A stretch of DNA of 64,000 bases from an uncultured Saccharospirillaceae bacterium (GTDB lineage Bacteria; Pseudomonadota; Gammaproteobacteria; Pseudomonadales; Oceanobacteraceae). The DNA lies in the NCBI GenBank assembly GCA_947503895.1, contig CANNFT010000003.1, positions 496,001 through 560,000 on the forward strand. The letters are read 5' to 3'. Below, piece after piece: positions 37,496-47,466 of the stretch. Below the pieces are notes generated by a model. That model was given only the letters and a program-made list of their open reading frames with translations. It ran no database searches and was not told the origin of the DNA. The number at the start of each line of letters is the position of its first letter. Within the stretch, counting starts at the first letter, position 1. The position numbers and the translations under genes were made by a program.

Positions 37496-39529
37496 ATGGG
37501 AAAGGCGTTCAAAGTTCACAGTAAATATAAGCCGGCTGGTGATCAGCCTACCGCGATTAATAACCTCGTTGACGGGCTAGAGTCCGGTCTCGCTCAGCAG
37601 ACATTGCTCGGTGTCACCGGATCGGGCAAAACATTCACAATGGCAAATGTTGTGGAGCGTGTGCAGCGCCCGACGATCGTTTTGGCGCACAACAAGACGC
37701 TAGCCGCTCAGCTGTATGGTGAGTTTAAGGAGTTTTTCCCAGAGAATGCGGTTGAGTATTTTGTCAGCTACTACGACTATTACCAGCCAGAAGCCTACGT
37801 ACCCTCTTCCGATACCTTTATTGAGAAAGACGCTTCGGTTAATGAGCATATCGAGCAAATGCGACTATCCGCTACAAAAGCACTCATGGAGCGCCGCGAC
37901 TGTCTCATTGTTGCGACTGTGTCATCAATATACGGACTAGGAGATCCGCAGTCCTATTTGAAAATGGTATTGCACCTAGATAGAGGTGAAATCATTGATC
38001 AACGAAAGGTTTTAAGGCGGTTAGCCGAACTTCAATATAAGCGAAACGATACCGATTTCCATCGCGCTACCTACCGAGTTAAAGGAGATGTGATTGATAT
38101 ATTCCCTGCTGAATCTGAGCGTGATGCCGTGCGTATTGAGTTATTTGACGAAGAAGTCGAGCAAATCAGTATTTTTGACCCTTTGACAGGTGAAATCCTA
38201 AAGCGAGTCCCTCGAATCACCATCTTCCCAAAAAGTCACTACGTCACACCAAGAGATACCCTTGTCAGTATGATTGACGAGGTTAAGGAGGAACTTAAGA
38301 GTAGGCTTGAACAGCTTAGATCTAACAATAAATTAGTTGAAGCTCAGAGATTGGAGCAACGTACCGTTTACGATTTAGAAATGATTCAGCAGTTGGGCTA
38401 CTGCACTGGCATTGAAAATTATTCTCGTTATCTGTCTGGCCGCGATCATGGCCATGCACCGCCAACATTGTTTGATTACCTGCCTGATGATGCGCTTATG
38501 TTTATCGATGAGAGCCATGTCACCATTCCCCAATTTGGCGCTATGTACAAAGGCGATCGTTCTCGTAAAGAAACGTTAGTCGAGTTTGGCTTCCGGTTGC
38601 CCAGTGCGCTTGATAATCGCCCAATGAAATTTGAAGAGTGGGAGGCCATATCGCCGCAAACCATTTTTGTTTCTGCTACGCCCGGCAAGTACGAAGGTGA
38701 GCATCAGCAAGCTGTTATTGAGCAGGTGGTTCGGCCGACAGGGCTCATCGACCCGATCGTTGAAATTCGACCTGCCACCACTCAAGTGGATGATGTGTTG
38801 TCTGAGATTAGATCTAGATCGGCTGCTAATGAGCGAATATTGATCACAGTGATGACCAAAAGAATGGCAGAAGACTTGACTGACTATTTAGCTGAACATC
38901 AGGTTAGAGTTCGCTATTTGCATTCAGATATAGATACGGTGGAGCGCATTGAAATCATCCGGGATCTAAGGCTAGGGGAATTTGATGTCCTCGTCGGTAT
39001 TAACTTACTCCGTGAAGGATTAGACATTCCAGAGGTATCGCTAGTGGCCATTTTCGATGCAGATAAAGAGGGATTTTTGCGTTCTGATCGCTCATTAATT
39101 CAAACCATCGGCCGAGCGGCACGCAACGCAGAGGGCAAGGCGATATTGTATGCGGATAAAGTGACCGATTCGATGCGCAGAGCTATAGATGAGACTGATC
39201 GGCGACGTAATAAGCAAGAAGCCTTTAATCAGAAGCACGGCATCACCCCAAAATCCATTAAAAAGAGTGTGGAAGATATATTGGAAGGCGCCATTACCCC
39301 TGGCAAAAAAATCGGCGGTAGCAAGCAAGGTAAAGTGGCAGAAGGGAAAGGATATTATTCAATTAAACCAGCCCAGTTGGCACGTATGAAACCACAGGAG
39401 CTGAACAAGCAAATCACCTTGGTGGAAGATGAGATGTTCAAAGCCGCGAAAAGCTTAGACTTCGAACATGCAGCCCAACTTAGAGATGAGTTACATCAAT
39501 TGAAAGAGCTACTTATTAGAAATAGTTAA
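37496..39529 (+). CDS. uvrB: Excinuclease ABC subunit B
   Basis: The damage-verification helicase of nucleotide excision repair, 677 residues. It shows Walker A GVTGSGKT (39-46), the beta-hairpin region [21 protein letters not shown], helicase motifs including IDESH, and a C-terminal UVR domain ([10 protein letters not shown]) that binds UvrC. ATG 37496 has AGAAGAGAG just upstream; a GTG one codon earlier is also possible. It forms the chromosomal right-hand boundary of the polysaccharide locus. Confidence 0.97.
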   Translation: MGKAFKVHSKYKPAGDQPTAINNLVDGLESGLAQQTLLGVTGSGKTFTMANVVERVQRPTIVLAHNKTLAAQLYGEFKEFFPENAVEYFVSYYDYYQPEAYVPSSDTFIEKDASVNEHIEQMRLSATKALMERRDCLIVATVSSIYGLGDPQSYLKMVLHLDRGEIIDQRKVLRRLAELQYKRNDTDFHRATYRVKGDVIDIFPAESERDAVRIELFDEEVEQISIFDPLTGEILKRVPRITIFPKSHYVTPRDTLVSMIDEVKEELKSRLEQLRSNNKLVEAQRLEQRTVYDLEMIQQLGYCTGIENYSRYLSGRDHGHAPPTLFDYLPDDALMFIDESHVTIPQFGAMYKGDRSRKETLVEFGFRLPSALDNRPMKFEEWEAISPQTIFVSATPGKYEGEHQQAVIEQVVRPTGLIDPIVEIRPATTQVDDVLSEIRSRSAANERILITVMTKRMAEDLTDYLAEHQVRVRYLHSDIDTVERIEIIRDLRLGEFDVLVGINLLREGLDIPEVSLVAIFDADKEGFLRSDRSLIQTIGRAARNAEGKAILYADKVTDSMRRAIDETDRRRNKQEAFNQKHGITPKSIKKSVEDILEGAITPGKKIGGSKQGKVAEGKGYYSIKPAQLARMKPQELNKQITLVEDEMFKAAKSLDFEHAAQLRDELHQLKELLIRNS

Positions 39530-39584
39530 AACTGATAATATCTAATCCTTTTAAAAGATGGTGAATCTTGGAGCTAGGTGAATA

Positions 39585-40616
39585 GTGGCGATATTAGTTA
39601 CAGGCGGGGCGGGTTACATTGGTAGTCACACATGTGTTGAGTTGTTGAATACTGGGCATGAAGTCGTTGTTTTAGACAATTTATCAAATAGTAAAATTGA
39701 TGCGATAGAGCGGGTTAGCTTAATAACAGGCAAGGATATAACTTTCATCAAAGGGGATGTTCGTGACCGAGCCCAGCTGGCAAATATTTTTTCAAACTAC
39801 AATATATCCTCAGTGATTCATTTTGCGGGTTTAAAGGCAGTGGGTGAGTCATGTCTACTGCCACTAAGGTATTTTGACAATAATGTGAGTGGCTCACTTA
39901 CTCTTGCGGAAGAAATGAATAAGGCGGGGGTGAAGCAGCTTGTTTTCAGCTCTTCTGCAACAGTTTACGGGGACCCCGATACTTTGCCAATCCATGAAAA
40001 TATGCCGTTGTCAGCTACAAACCCGTATGGCAGAAGTAAGCTAGTAGTCGAAGATATGCTGCGTGACTTGTCTCAATCAGATTTAATTGGTCAGTCAGAA
40101 GTTCCTTGGAGGATTGCTCTTCTGAGGTACTTTAATCCAGTAGGGGCGCATTCATCAGGTCAGATTGGAGAGGACCCCAATGATCTCCCTAATAACCTAA
40201 TGCCCTACATCTCTCAGGTAGCAGTCGGGCGACTGGAAGAGCTGAGAGTCTATGGGGATGATTACGATACTATTGATGGCACAGGAGTAAGAGATTATAT
40301 CCATGTCGTTGATTTGGCTAGAGGGCACGTGCAAGCATTGCAGGCATTGTCAGAAGGCAAAATCGTAGGGACTGAGGCTATTAACCTAGGCACTGGAAAT
40401 GGATTCTCTGTTTTGCAAATGGTAGAGGCCTTTGAAAGAAACAGTGGAAGTAGTATTCCATACTCAATCGTTGAAAGGCGTGCAGGTGATGTTGCTTCTT
40501 GCTTTGCTGATGCAAATAAAGCAAAGAGCCTTCTAGATTGGGAGGCAGAGTTCACACTGGATGATATGACTCGAGACGCATGGCATTGGCAGAGCAAAAA
40601 TCCAAAAGGGTACTAA
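39585..40616 (+). CDS. galE: UDP-glucose 4-epimerase
   Basis: Interconverts UDP-glucose and UDP-galactose. The 343-residue SDR protein begins with the NAD-binding [11 protein letters not shown], has S124 in SSSATVYG, and the catalytic Y148/K152 in NPYGRSK. Length and C-terminal GDVASCFADANKAK fit GalE. GTG 39585 follows AGGTG at five bases. It lies just outside the polysaccharide locus after uvrB and may supply UDP-galactose or its N-acetyl form to it. It is a different lineage from the galE fragment at 13859. Confidence 0.94.
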   Translation: MAILVTGGAGYIGSHTCVELLNTGHEVVVLDNLSNSKIDAIERVSLITGKDITFIKGDVRDRAQLANIFSNYNISSVIHFAGLKAVGESCLLPLRYFDNNVSGSLTLAEEMNKAGVKQLVFSSSATVYGDPDTLPIHENMPLSATNPYGRSKLVVEDMLRDLSQSDLIGQSEVPWRIALLRYFNPVGAHSSGQIGEDPNDLPNNLMPYISQVAVGRLEELRVYGDDYDTIDGTGVRDYIHVVDLARGHVQALQALSEGKIVGTEAINLGTGNGFSVLQMVEAFERNSGSSIPYSIVERRAGDVASCFADANKAKSLLDWEAEFTLDDMTRDAWHWQSKNPKGY

Positions 40617-40693
40617 CTTTGATAAAAAAGTAATAATTTCAAGAGATTAGGTGTTGCATCGTACGGCAATTTCAGTAAAATGCCTCGCATCTT

Positions 40694-40770
40694 AGTCGCG
40701 TAGCTCAGTTGGTTAGAGCACCACCTTGACATGGTGGGGGTCGCTAGTTCGAATCTAGTCGCGACTACCA
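40694..40770 (+). tRNA. tRNA-Val (anticodon GAC)
   Basis: A complete cloverleaf of 77 bases: acceptor AGTCGCG pairs with CGCGACT, the D arm is GCTC/GAGC, and the anticodon stem CCACC/GGTGG encloses loop TTGACAT with anticodon GAC at 40728-40730. A long variable loop is absent, the T arm is GCTAG/CTAGT with TTCGAAT, and the CCA end is encoded. A terminator follows. An integrase gene begins about 100 bases downstream, so the 3' end is a likely attachment site. Confidence 0.97.
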
Positions 40771-40797
40771 GAATTTCCTGTTAAATCAGGCACTTAG

Positions 40798-40822
40798 AAG
40801 GCTCCTAAAAGGGGCCTTTTTT
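40798..40822 (+). terminator. Rho-independent terminator after tRNA-Val
   Basis: AAGGCTCC pairs with GGGGCCTT (one T-G wobble) around a short A-rich loop and is followed by six Ts. It lies 27 bases after the CCA end. Confidence 0.88.
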
Positions 40823-40872
40823 GTTTTCGTCGTATTTTCGTCTTTGGATTGTGGTTTTAGGCTAATTTAGCG

Positions 40873-42243
40873 TTAAATCTTCAATCCTGCTTTCGCCGCA
40901 CTGAACTCCACTCGATGCCCATTCAGGTACTTCTGGGTCATCTTCTCGCTCGTATGCCCCATCAGCATATTTACGAACGCCTTATCAAAACCTTGCTGCA
41001 AATACAGGTCACCACCGAGTGACCGAAGTTCATGCCAGGTGGGTCTTTCTGCCTCCGTCATGGCTTGAAATTCTGGCAGGGTGTCTCGAATACCACTGAA
41101 TGCTCGTGACACATAACCTGCTGTTACGGCAGACCAATGCCCTTTGGCTGCTCGTGTCTTTTCCGTGAGCTTTTCGGGCTTATAGTGAACTAAAAAAGGG
41201 GAGTGGATTTCACTGGCTGTACACTCCGAAATCAAGGCTTCCATTTCAGCTGTCAGCTCAATATCTAAGCATGCTTTAGCGCCATGTTTGGCCGTCTTGT
41301 CTTGAATTACAATGAGATGGCGATTGCCCGTCACACCATGAAGCCTGTTCAGCTCGATGGCTTCTTGAGTGGCTTTGCGATGACTAGTCTTGGCGACCAG
41401 TGTGACATCTTGCCTCATTGGGTGAATCCAATTGTAGCCAACCAAATCAAATAGAATCAGCTCAGCCCCTTTCTTCGTAGTTTTAAATCGCACCTCATAA
41501 TCGGGGTAAAGGTTTGCCTCGTAAATATCGTCAAATGTCAGCTCTACTAAATCGCTTCGTCGTTGCAGTGTCATCAGCCCTAACTTCATGGCGCGTTGAA
41601 GCCAAGAGGGTGCGGCAGCGTAAATGCCTCGGTAGCCAGCAAGCGTGAGTCGCTTCCTCATCTTGCGGCCCATGGGTTTTACCAGTGTTTTAAGTGCGAG
41701 GTTCTCAACGGGCATGCCCTTACTGATGGTGTATTTGAAAATGTCATTCCAGACGCCTCGGTGTTTGATGTAAGCCGAAGGCGCAAGCGAATCCAATTGC
41801 TGGGTCAGTAGGCGAAGATTGAGGTCGTAAAGGCTAAGGTTTGGCCAAAGTGCGGCATACACTCGGCATATACGAAGCTTTTCTTCGAGGGTGGATACAC
41901 TGAGGCGCTTCGTCGGTAAATATTCCTTTTTAAAACGCTCCAGTATTTCAGGGATGAGTGCGTCTGTTTTAGATCGGCCATCATTGGCGAGCACATAACT
42001 ATTTAGTATTGCCTGGGCATCTTCTTCGGATTTATCTCGTCCAAGTTGATGGTTCAGCTTACGGGCCAGTTGATTGGCGTGAATACGATATGCGTCATCA
42101 CTAGCGCCAGCAGGGCGGCGAATAGATTTCTTCTTGCCGTTAGGCATGCGATAACTAAAATAAACAGCGCCATTAGGTTTGCGATCGACTGAAATAAACT
42201 CTTCAAGTCCTTTGTTTTTATGATTTCGATAGCTAGGTGACAT
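40873..42243 (-). CDS. Tyrosine-family site-specific integrase (phage/island type)
   Basis: A 456-residue tyrosine recombinase with an intact catalytic set: R229 in LQRRSD, H404 and R407 in HELR, H430 in MGHTS, and the nucleophile Y439 in QKYL. The N-terminal region (MSPSYRNHKNKG...) resembles the arm-binding domain of lambdoid integrases. It faces the tRNA-Val gene from 102 bases away and lies just downstream of an excisionase gene on the same strand, the usual int-xis layout of an element integrated at a tRNA. It appears functional, though the element behind it is reduced. Confidence 0.92.
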   Translation of the reverse strand: MSPSYRNHKNKGLEEFISVDRKPNGAVYFSYRMPNGKKKSIRRPAGASDDAYRIHANQLARKLNHQLGRDKSEEDAQAILNSYVLANDGRSKTDALIPEILERFKKEYLPTKRLSVSTLEEKLRICRVYAALWPNLSLYDLNLRLLTQQLDSLAPSAYIKHRGVWNDIFKYTISKGMPVENLALKTLVKPMGRKMRKRLTLAGYRGIYAAAPSWLQRAMKLGLMTLQRRSDLVELTFDDIYEANLYPDYEVRFKTTKKGAELILFDLVGYNWIHPMRQDVTLVAKTSHRKATQEAIELNRLHGVTGNRHLIVIQDKTAKHGAKACLDIELTAEMEALISECTASEIHSPFLVHYKPEKLTEKTRAAKGHWSAVTAGYVSRAFSGIRDTLPEFQAMTEAERPTWHELRSLGGDLYLQQGFDKAFVNMLMGHTSEKMTQKYLNGHRVEFSAAKAGLKI

Positions 42244-42254
42244 TTAATAATCCG

Positions 42255-42494
42255 TTAATGGCTCGTCAATTCTTTTAGAAACTCATCCACGTCTGAAAAC
42301 CCTGTAGAGCGCTCCCATGCATCGGCGTCTACATAAAATGCACGCAGCTTGCCACTGCCCGGAATAATTCGACCCGGTACAGAGCCCGCTTCAATCCACC
42401 TTCTGACGGTTGCTTGAGAAGGCATCGATCCTTCTTTGAAGTAGGTCTGCCTGAAATGCTTTATCGAAATCAAACTATTCTTGGATGCGCTCAT
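42255..42494 (-). CDS. Excisionase / recombination directionality factor
   Basis: A 79-residue basic protein with a winged-helix core: MPSQATVRRWIEAGSVPGRII, then a positively charged KLRAFYV strand. Such small proteins bind attachment arms and push the integrase towards excision. It ends 11 bases before the integrase start on the same strand, so both are read from one transcript. Confidence 0.78.
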   Translation of the reverse strand: MSASKNSLISIKHFRQTYFKEGSMPSQATVRRWIEAGSVPGRIIPGSGKLRAFYVDADAWERSTGFSDVDEFLKELTSH

Positions 42495-42513
42495 AACGGA
42501 GTTCCTTGTGAGA

Positions 42514-42855
42514 TTAGTGTATTTGTCCAGTCGTATTGCTTGGCCCCTCTAGCAGCCGGCCAATTCGGGCGTACTCAACTTTCAAAAAATCCAAATCAAT
42601 CGTTTTCATTGCCAGAACAATTTGTAAGTACGTGCGAGAAGGTTTTGTGCTGACTTGACTGTTATAAAAGTTATCCGATTGAATGTTTTCCGTAGCGATA
42701 AAATACATAAACGCATTGGGTAGTTGGAAAACGGAGCCGCCAAGGTTCATCGCTTCTTCTGTAATATCACTGTCGAATAGTGATAGTATGCGGCATATAG
42801 CTGAGCCAGCCAAAGCGGCGATTGATGCAGGTGAGTTCGTTGTCGGGCATTTCAT
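42514..42855 (-). CDS. Hypothetical protein upstream of excisionase
   Basis: A 113-codon open frame on the same strand, ending 19 bases before the excisionase start. It has no motif I recognise. The first 30 residues look less protein-like, and an internal ATG at the MNLGGSVF segment is a plausible alternative start. The tandem CATTAC copies at about 42851-42874 overlap its start region. It could be a small phage early gene or a non-coding remnant. Confidence 0.3.
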   Translation of the reverse strand: MKCPTTNSPASIAALAGSAICRILSLFDSDITEEAMNLGGSVFQLPNAFMYFIATENIQSDNFYNSQVSTKPSRTYLQIVLAMKTIDLDFLKVEYARIGRLLEGPSNTTGQIH

Positions 42856-42900
42856 TGCATTACATTACATTACAGTACGCCGATTTATCTAACCACGCAT

Positions 42901-43338
42901 CACCGCAATGTGAGTTATGGCAACGTGGTCTACCAAACTGCACACGGTCATATCAATATCCCGAAATTGTCGTCCAGCAGTGAAGACCGTAAAGGCACCA
43001 TAAAAATATCGTTCCCAAACACCGATGGTTTGTTCGATTAAATCATTCAATCCCATGGCTTTAGTGACATCTGGCTCAACATCGGCATTGTGTATCTGAA
43101 TAAAAAAGATGAAGCGCTGGATGTATTGGAGTTGTTCGGTGGTAAAACCACGTCGGGCAGTACATCCGCCAACGCGGTGCAATTTTCAGCGGCAAGTGAT
43201 CACAGTATTTTCGAAAAGGCAAACGGCATTCGCACCACGGAAGTGAGCCATAAATAAGTCATCTTTGCAGCGGAGCGCGAGGACGATTACATCATGTGGT
43301 GGGTGGGCAACGTGACACAGTTTAAGGTGAAATTGTAA
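42901..43338 (+). pseudogene. Phage-tail-like gene remnant with two in-frame stops
   Basis: A single plus-strand frame reads as protein for about 145 codons but is cut by TAA at 43039 and TAA at 43255. Readable stretches include NVSYGNVVYQTAHGHINIPK, DIWLNIGIVYLNKKDEAL and DDYIMWWVGNVTQFKVKL. The style (short strands, GNV and VVYQ segments) suggests a phage tail or virion module, but I cannot name a family. The start is not clear. Minus-strand open frames over this stretch are shadows. Confidence 0.55.
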
Positions 43339-43503
43339 ATGGGCTTCAGTAATTTTGGTGGTTGGGTCGAAGAGCGTGCGAAGGGTGCCAGTCATGAACT
43401 CTCAGATGCCAGTCACCGTTTAGGTGTTAAAAAAGTATTCGATGGTATTCCGTTTGCTGATGCCATTGTGCTGCTTTGGAGCACGCCACTCAAACTGGTT
43501 TAA
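43339..43503 (+). CDS. Short phage-like ORF, probably truncated
   Basis: A 54-codon frame starts one base after the stop of the tail-like remnant, the spacing of adjacent phage genes. It reads MGFSNFGGWVEERAKGASHE and continues to KVFDGIPFADAIVLLW before stopping. It may be the start of a longer virion gene whose rest was lost. I recognise no family. Confidence 0.4.
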   Translation: MGFSNFGGWVEERAKGASHELSDASHRLGVKKVFDGIPFADAIVLLWSTPLKLV

Positions 43504-44873
43504 ACGAATGGAATAATATTGCGGGAGTCAGGATCGTAACTTTTCGATTTAAGTTTCAGTCGAGCGATGTGGTATAAATAATTCAGGATTGGTGCGAGTG
43601 TATAATAGGGAGAAAATTATAAATTAAAATACACCCCAAGATTGTAGATGTTTTAGTAAAACAATACATGTCATTGTGCGCAATCTTAAAAGCTTATTTT
43701 TAGTGTTGCACCATTATTCATCGCCGCTCCGCGCATGGTTGTTATAGACTATCAGCAGCGATAAAATGCGTCCGTTGCAATACTGACTATAAGTTTAATG
43801 ATCAGGGTGTATCAGTGTGCACACCCTTAATGTGTCATCCGAGATCGGCTGTCAGCATCACACATTATCTTGCCTTTTGTCGCCATCCATTATCAGAATG
43901 ACTTAAGTCTAATAGGCGCTGCATGCAATCCACCTGCAGAGCATGTCCTTTATTGCAATTACTCCTAAACTTGTCGAGGTTGTCAATAACCCCAACGGTC
44001 TGGCTGTTTCGTCGATTCAATTAGTGTTGAGCCCCAAGAGGTGCATATGTCGATGATCGATTTTAACCGATTAAAAATTGCTCTTAGTATGTTTGATGCA
44101 CAGGCGGATGGTATTAGAAAAAATTGAGACCCACCCTTGCCAATAAATATGTTATCAGCTGCATTCTAAATTTTAGGGAAGTTAGCTACATTTAAAATGG
44201 TGGTTGCCATTCAATAAAGTATTCGTTCAATGCTGGGTCGAGTCAAAATATTATTTATCCGCCATAATTATAGATCATTCATTCTGTGTTTTTGAAAAGT
44301 CAACTTCAATGTCGTTGAAGGATGTTTGATGGTGCTAAAACACAAAAGAAAATTTTATCATTTTTTAGTTGGAAAGGAATAGGCCCAGAAATTAAGTATT
44401 GTATTTATTTCGTTTTTTAGGTGGTGCTGATTTATGTTTAATTCGGACGAACAAAATATTAAGCGTAATAAATTTCATTTCTTAGTTTTGAGCTGAAAGC
44501 GTTGTTGTGCAGATTTAGGCTAATTAATACGTTTGATATTTTATATAATTTGATCACTTGGCGATTGAATATTCAACAACGCTAGTGGCGTGTCTAATTA
44601 TATTTTGGTCAGGAATTTTCTCTCAAGATTCTCGGAAAGATTATTCTGTTTTATTGTCGCTTATTCGGAGGTTGATTTTGTGATGAATTTCATAGATTTT
44701 CTTGTTTTGCGATCTATTGGGTCGTTTTAAAAGGTCGAAATCACTAATACTTCCAGCTTGGCTAAGATTTAAGTCTTAGTTATGTGGTTATGGTAATGCG
44801 CATGAAATTACCAGCGTTAACCCAATGGTTGTGGATTTCACATCGTTTATAAAAATAAAGGAATAGGAAAAAT
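43504..44873. other. 1.37 kb without a convincing gene
   Basis: AT-rich sequence with many stops in all frames. Two very short overlapping plus-strand frames occur at 43943-44056 (37 codons) and 44047-44127 (26 codons). They have no clear ribosome-binding sites or motifs and may be further phage debris. The last about 100 bases must carry the promoter and leader of the lipoprotein gene at 44874. No RNA gene, array or insertion sequence is visible. Confidence 0.6.
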
Positions 44874-47384
44874 ATGAAAAATAATTTTGCAGGGGTGCTG
44901 GCTTTGAGTGCCATGTTAGGCACCCTAGCTGGGTGTGGCAATTCAAGTTCTGGTGGTGCAAATGAAAATAGCAGTGACACACTTAAAATCAATTTTGATT
45001 ATCAGGTGAGCTCTGTATATAAAAACGTGACATCAGCCAATCAAGTATCTAATCGTGATACGTTTGATGCTGTTCAATCTAAGTCGCTCAACAGAAGCGT
45101 TAACTTTGCTAGCTTTCGTCCGCTTACGGGGAGTTTAAATGTTACAAGGTCTCAAGACGGATCAATTGTTGATGATTTTTTCTGGAGTTCAGAGTTAGAT
45201 GACGAAGCACTCGAACTTATTTCTACAAAGACCATTGTTTTAGATGCAGTGGATGATTATGACTTCCGACTGACGCTGCATGACGGTGATAAAAAATACT
45301 ACGGTGAGAGAATAGCAAGGTCGATTATAGACGGTGAAAACGATGTTCTAATCGTTATGAAGCCGGTGATAGGTGATACTGAAATCAATGTTGATTACGA
45401 TAATTTTTGCCGATATGACTTTGCGTATCCGAGGGCTGAATTTGAAAATTTACTGACGCCTAGAATCGGTGTGACTATCGATGATGGTAATGAAATATTT
45501 CTTGAAATCAATAAGGACACAGGTTCATCAATTGAGGTGTTGAGCGCACTTCAAGAGGGGATTCACGACCTTGAGTTTCGTTTGTACGACGGCAATACTG
45601 CTGTTGGGCGAACAAACCCAAGTGAAATTACGGTGGAGGTTGAAGACGCTTGCCAAGACCTGAATGTTGATTTTGAACCATTTCATGGTGAGACAATATT
45701 GACACTGGATTTAGATAAAGGCGAAGCCAATTTTACGGTTAATATTCCATCTGAAGTCGTTGATGAAGTTGTGACTCAGCCTGGTGAAGAAAAATTAGAT
45801 AATTTTAGCGGGATCATCCAACTTTCAGGTGAGCTTAACACTGAAGACAGTTTAGGATATATACAACAACCGCTTGTTATTACACAAAACCAAGATGGCA
45901 CGTACAAAGGGGAAGTTACTCTACAAAATGTACGGTTTGAAAAAGAAAATAATCCTGTATCAGTGTCTCTGACATTCACAGACGTTGGTAATGATGCAGA
46001 GCCGTATCATTTAGGTGGATGTTCATTCACTCATATTATTAGTGAAAGTAGTTCTACACATCTCTGTATGATCGATCAACTAAATAGCCGTCGAATTGTT
46101 TCAGGTAATATTTTAGGCATTTGGGGTGTGAACGTGTACGATCAAAATAATCAGCCAGTGCAAGGCGCCACTATTCGAGCCAATGCTGTTGATATAGGCA
46201 TGACGGGTGGAGCAGCCGTATTTGGCACCGCCGGCTATAAAAAAATGACGCTAAAAAAAGGCGCTTATCTGATTACTGCCTTCAAAGATGGCATGTTTGA
46301 CGAGGCGAATATAGAAGTTGATTCTTTAGATGTCAAAAATATCGATCTTTGGTTAGAACCAATGACTTGGGGCACAGCGAAAGGCTTGGTTAGACATGCA
46401 ACGGACAGCACCATTATTTCTGGCGTACAAGTGACGGCGAAGCAGGGTGACAGCGTAGTTCAAATACTTAATTCAAATTCAACGGGTGCATTTGAGTTTT
46501 ATTTGGCACCGGGTGAGTACGAATTCCACTTCGAAAAATCTGGCTACCATCCCGTAGTTTATCAAAATATAGAAGTGACAGATCAGGGCGCGACGGTAGT
46601 CGAAGCGCTTATGATGATTGAGGATACCGTCGATCCTGATGCAATGGGTATTGTCAGTGGTTCAATTAGTCATGCGCTTAGTGGGAGTACAGTTGAAGGC
46701 GCAACGGTTCGTTTTCGTTCAGGCGTAAACAATTTTGATGGTGAAGTAGTATCAGAGACAGTGAGTATGGGTAACGGCCAGTTTGAGTATGAACTTCAAA
46801 CGGGTCACTATACGGCAGAAATCGCAAAAGACGGTTTTATTACAAGTTACAGAACGATTATCGCCATTGGAAATGAATCAATGTCTGGGCAAGATGCCAC
46901 ACTTACGCCAGTCATGCTAACAGGTGAGACGAGGATAGTATTGACGTGGGGTACTGAACCTAGAGATCTAGACTCGCACTTGTGGGCTGCTGATGGTGCA
47001 GGATCAATGTGCCATGTTTACTATCGTTCGCGAGTGTGTTCGCAGGGTGCTGTAGAGGTGGCGAATTTGGATCTTGATGATACCAACGGTGAAGGCCCAG
47101 AAACTACGACTATCTTAAGACAATTTGAAGGCGTTTATACTTTTAGAGTTAATGACTTCACAAATCGTAATGCTGGAAATAATCAATGGTTGGGATATTC
47201 CAACGCTACAGTTCGTGTTTATCGAAATAATGGACTCGTCGCGACGATTAATGTGCCAAATGAAGTGGGTACTTGGTGGCATGTATTTGAGCTAGAAGGC
47301 GACGATATTCGTATTCTAAACTTTATCGATTCAGGGCCGACAAATAATTTTGGCGCACAAGCACCTGCGAATAATATCAAATAG
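44874..47384 (+). CDS. Large surface lipoprotein with carboxypeptidase-regulatory-like repeats and YfaP-like C-terminus
   Basis: An 836-residue exported protein with a lipobox LAGC (C21) followed by a Ser/Gly-rich tether. Gly follows the cysteine, so outer-membrane sorting is expected. The N-terminal half is acidic and unrecognised. From about residue 415 come repeated modules of the carboxypeptidase-regulatory-like type (PVQGATIRANAV, ISGVQVTAKQGD, VEGATVRFRSGV, each with a G.Y....K.G pattern). The C-terminal 150 residues resemble the YfaP type: LTWGTEPRDLDSHLW, then VYTFRVNDFTNR. A strong AGGAATAGGA site precedes the ATG, and a terminator follows. The function is probably binding or display at the surface. 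Confidence 0.8.
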   Translation: MKNNFAGVLALSAMLGTLAGCGNSSSGGANENSSDTLKINFDYQVSSVYKNVTSANQVSNRDTFDAVQSKSLNRSVNFASFRPLTGSLNVTRSQDGSIVDDFFWSSELDDEALELISTKTIVLDAVDDYDFRLTLHDGDKKYYGERIARSIIDGENDVLIVMKPVIGDTEINVDYDNFCRYDFAYPRAEFENLLTPRIGVTIDDGNEIFLEINKDTGSSIEVLSALQEGIHDLEFRLYDGNTAVGRTNPSEITVEVEDACQDLNVDFEPFHGETILTLDLDKGEANFTVNIPSEVVDEVVTQPGEEKLDNFSGIIQLSGELNTEDSLGYIQQPLVITQNQDGTYKGEVTLQNVRFEKENNPVSVSLTFTDVGNDAEPYHLGGCSFTHIISESSSTHLCMIDQLNSRRIVSGNILGIWGVNVYDQNNQPVQGATIRANAVDIGMTGGAAVFGTAGYKKMTLKKGAYLITAFKDGMFDEANIEVDSLDVKNIDLWLEPMTWGTAKGLVRHATDSTIISGVQVTAKQGDSVVQILNSNSTGAFEFYLAPGEYEFHFEKSGYHPVVYQNIEVTDQGATVVEALMMIEDTVDPDAMGIVSGSISHALSGSTVEGATVRFRSGVNNFDGEVVSETVSMGNGQFEYELQTGHYTAEIAKDGFITSYRTIIAIGNESMSGQDATLTPVMLTGETRIVLTWGTEPRDLDSHLWAADGAGSMCHVYYRSRVCSQGAVEVANLDLDDTNGEGPETTTILRQFEGVYTFRVNDFTNRNAGNNQWLGYSNATVRVYRNNGLVATINVPNEVGTWWHVFELEGDDIRILNFIDSGPTNNFGAQAPANNIK

Positions 47385-47408
47385 CGCTACATAAAATTGA
47401 GAGGATTA

Positions 47409-47438
47409 AAGTGGCGATACTAAATCGCCACTTTTTTA
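47409..47438. terminator. Bidirectional terminator between two convergent lipoprotein genes
   Basis: AAGTGGCGAT pairs perfectly with ATCGCCACTT around a five-base loop and runs into a T tract on the plus strand. It sits 24 bases after the plus-strand gene and 28 before the end of the minus-strand gene, with A-rich sequence on the other side. Confidence 0.88.
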
Positions 47439-47466
47439 TTGTTTGCTAGTCAGAGTATATTCTTGG

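Larger units (their letters stand above)
40873..43503. mobile_element. Reduced prophage or integrative island at tRNA-Val
   Basis: An intact integrase and excisionase on the minus strand are followed by a small ORF and, on the plus strand, broken phage-like reading frames. The element adjoins the 3' end of tRNA-Val. I found no second copy of the tRNA 3' end (for example TCTAGTCGCGACTACCA) by eye in the rest of the window, so the right-hand boundary is not fixed; the remnants end near 43503. Most of an original element appears to have been deleted. Confidence 0.65.

Noticed and set aside
13859..40616. galE fragment at 13859 as a duplicate of the galE gene at 39585
   Set aside because: The overlapping 90 bases differ at many codon positions and residues ([10 protein letters not shown] versus TCVELLNTGH), so they are separate lineages.
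42889..43395. Minus-strand open frames of about 70-100 codons over the phage remnant
   Set aside because: The plus strand of the same stretch reads as protein-like sequence with adjacent gene spacing; the minus frames look like its shadows.
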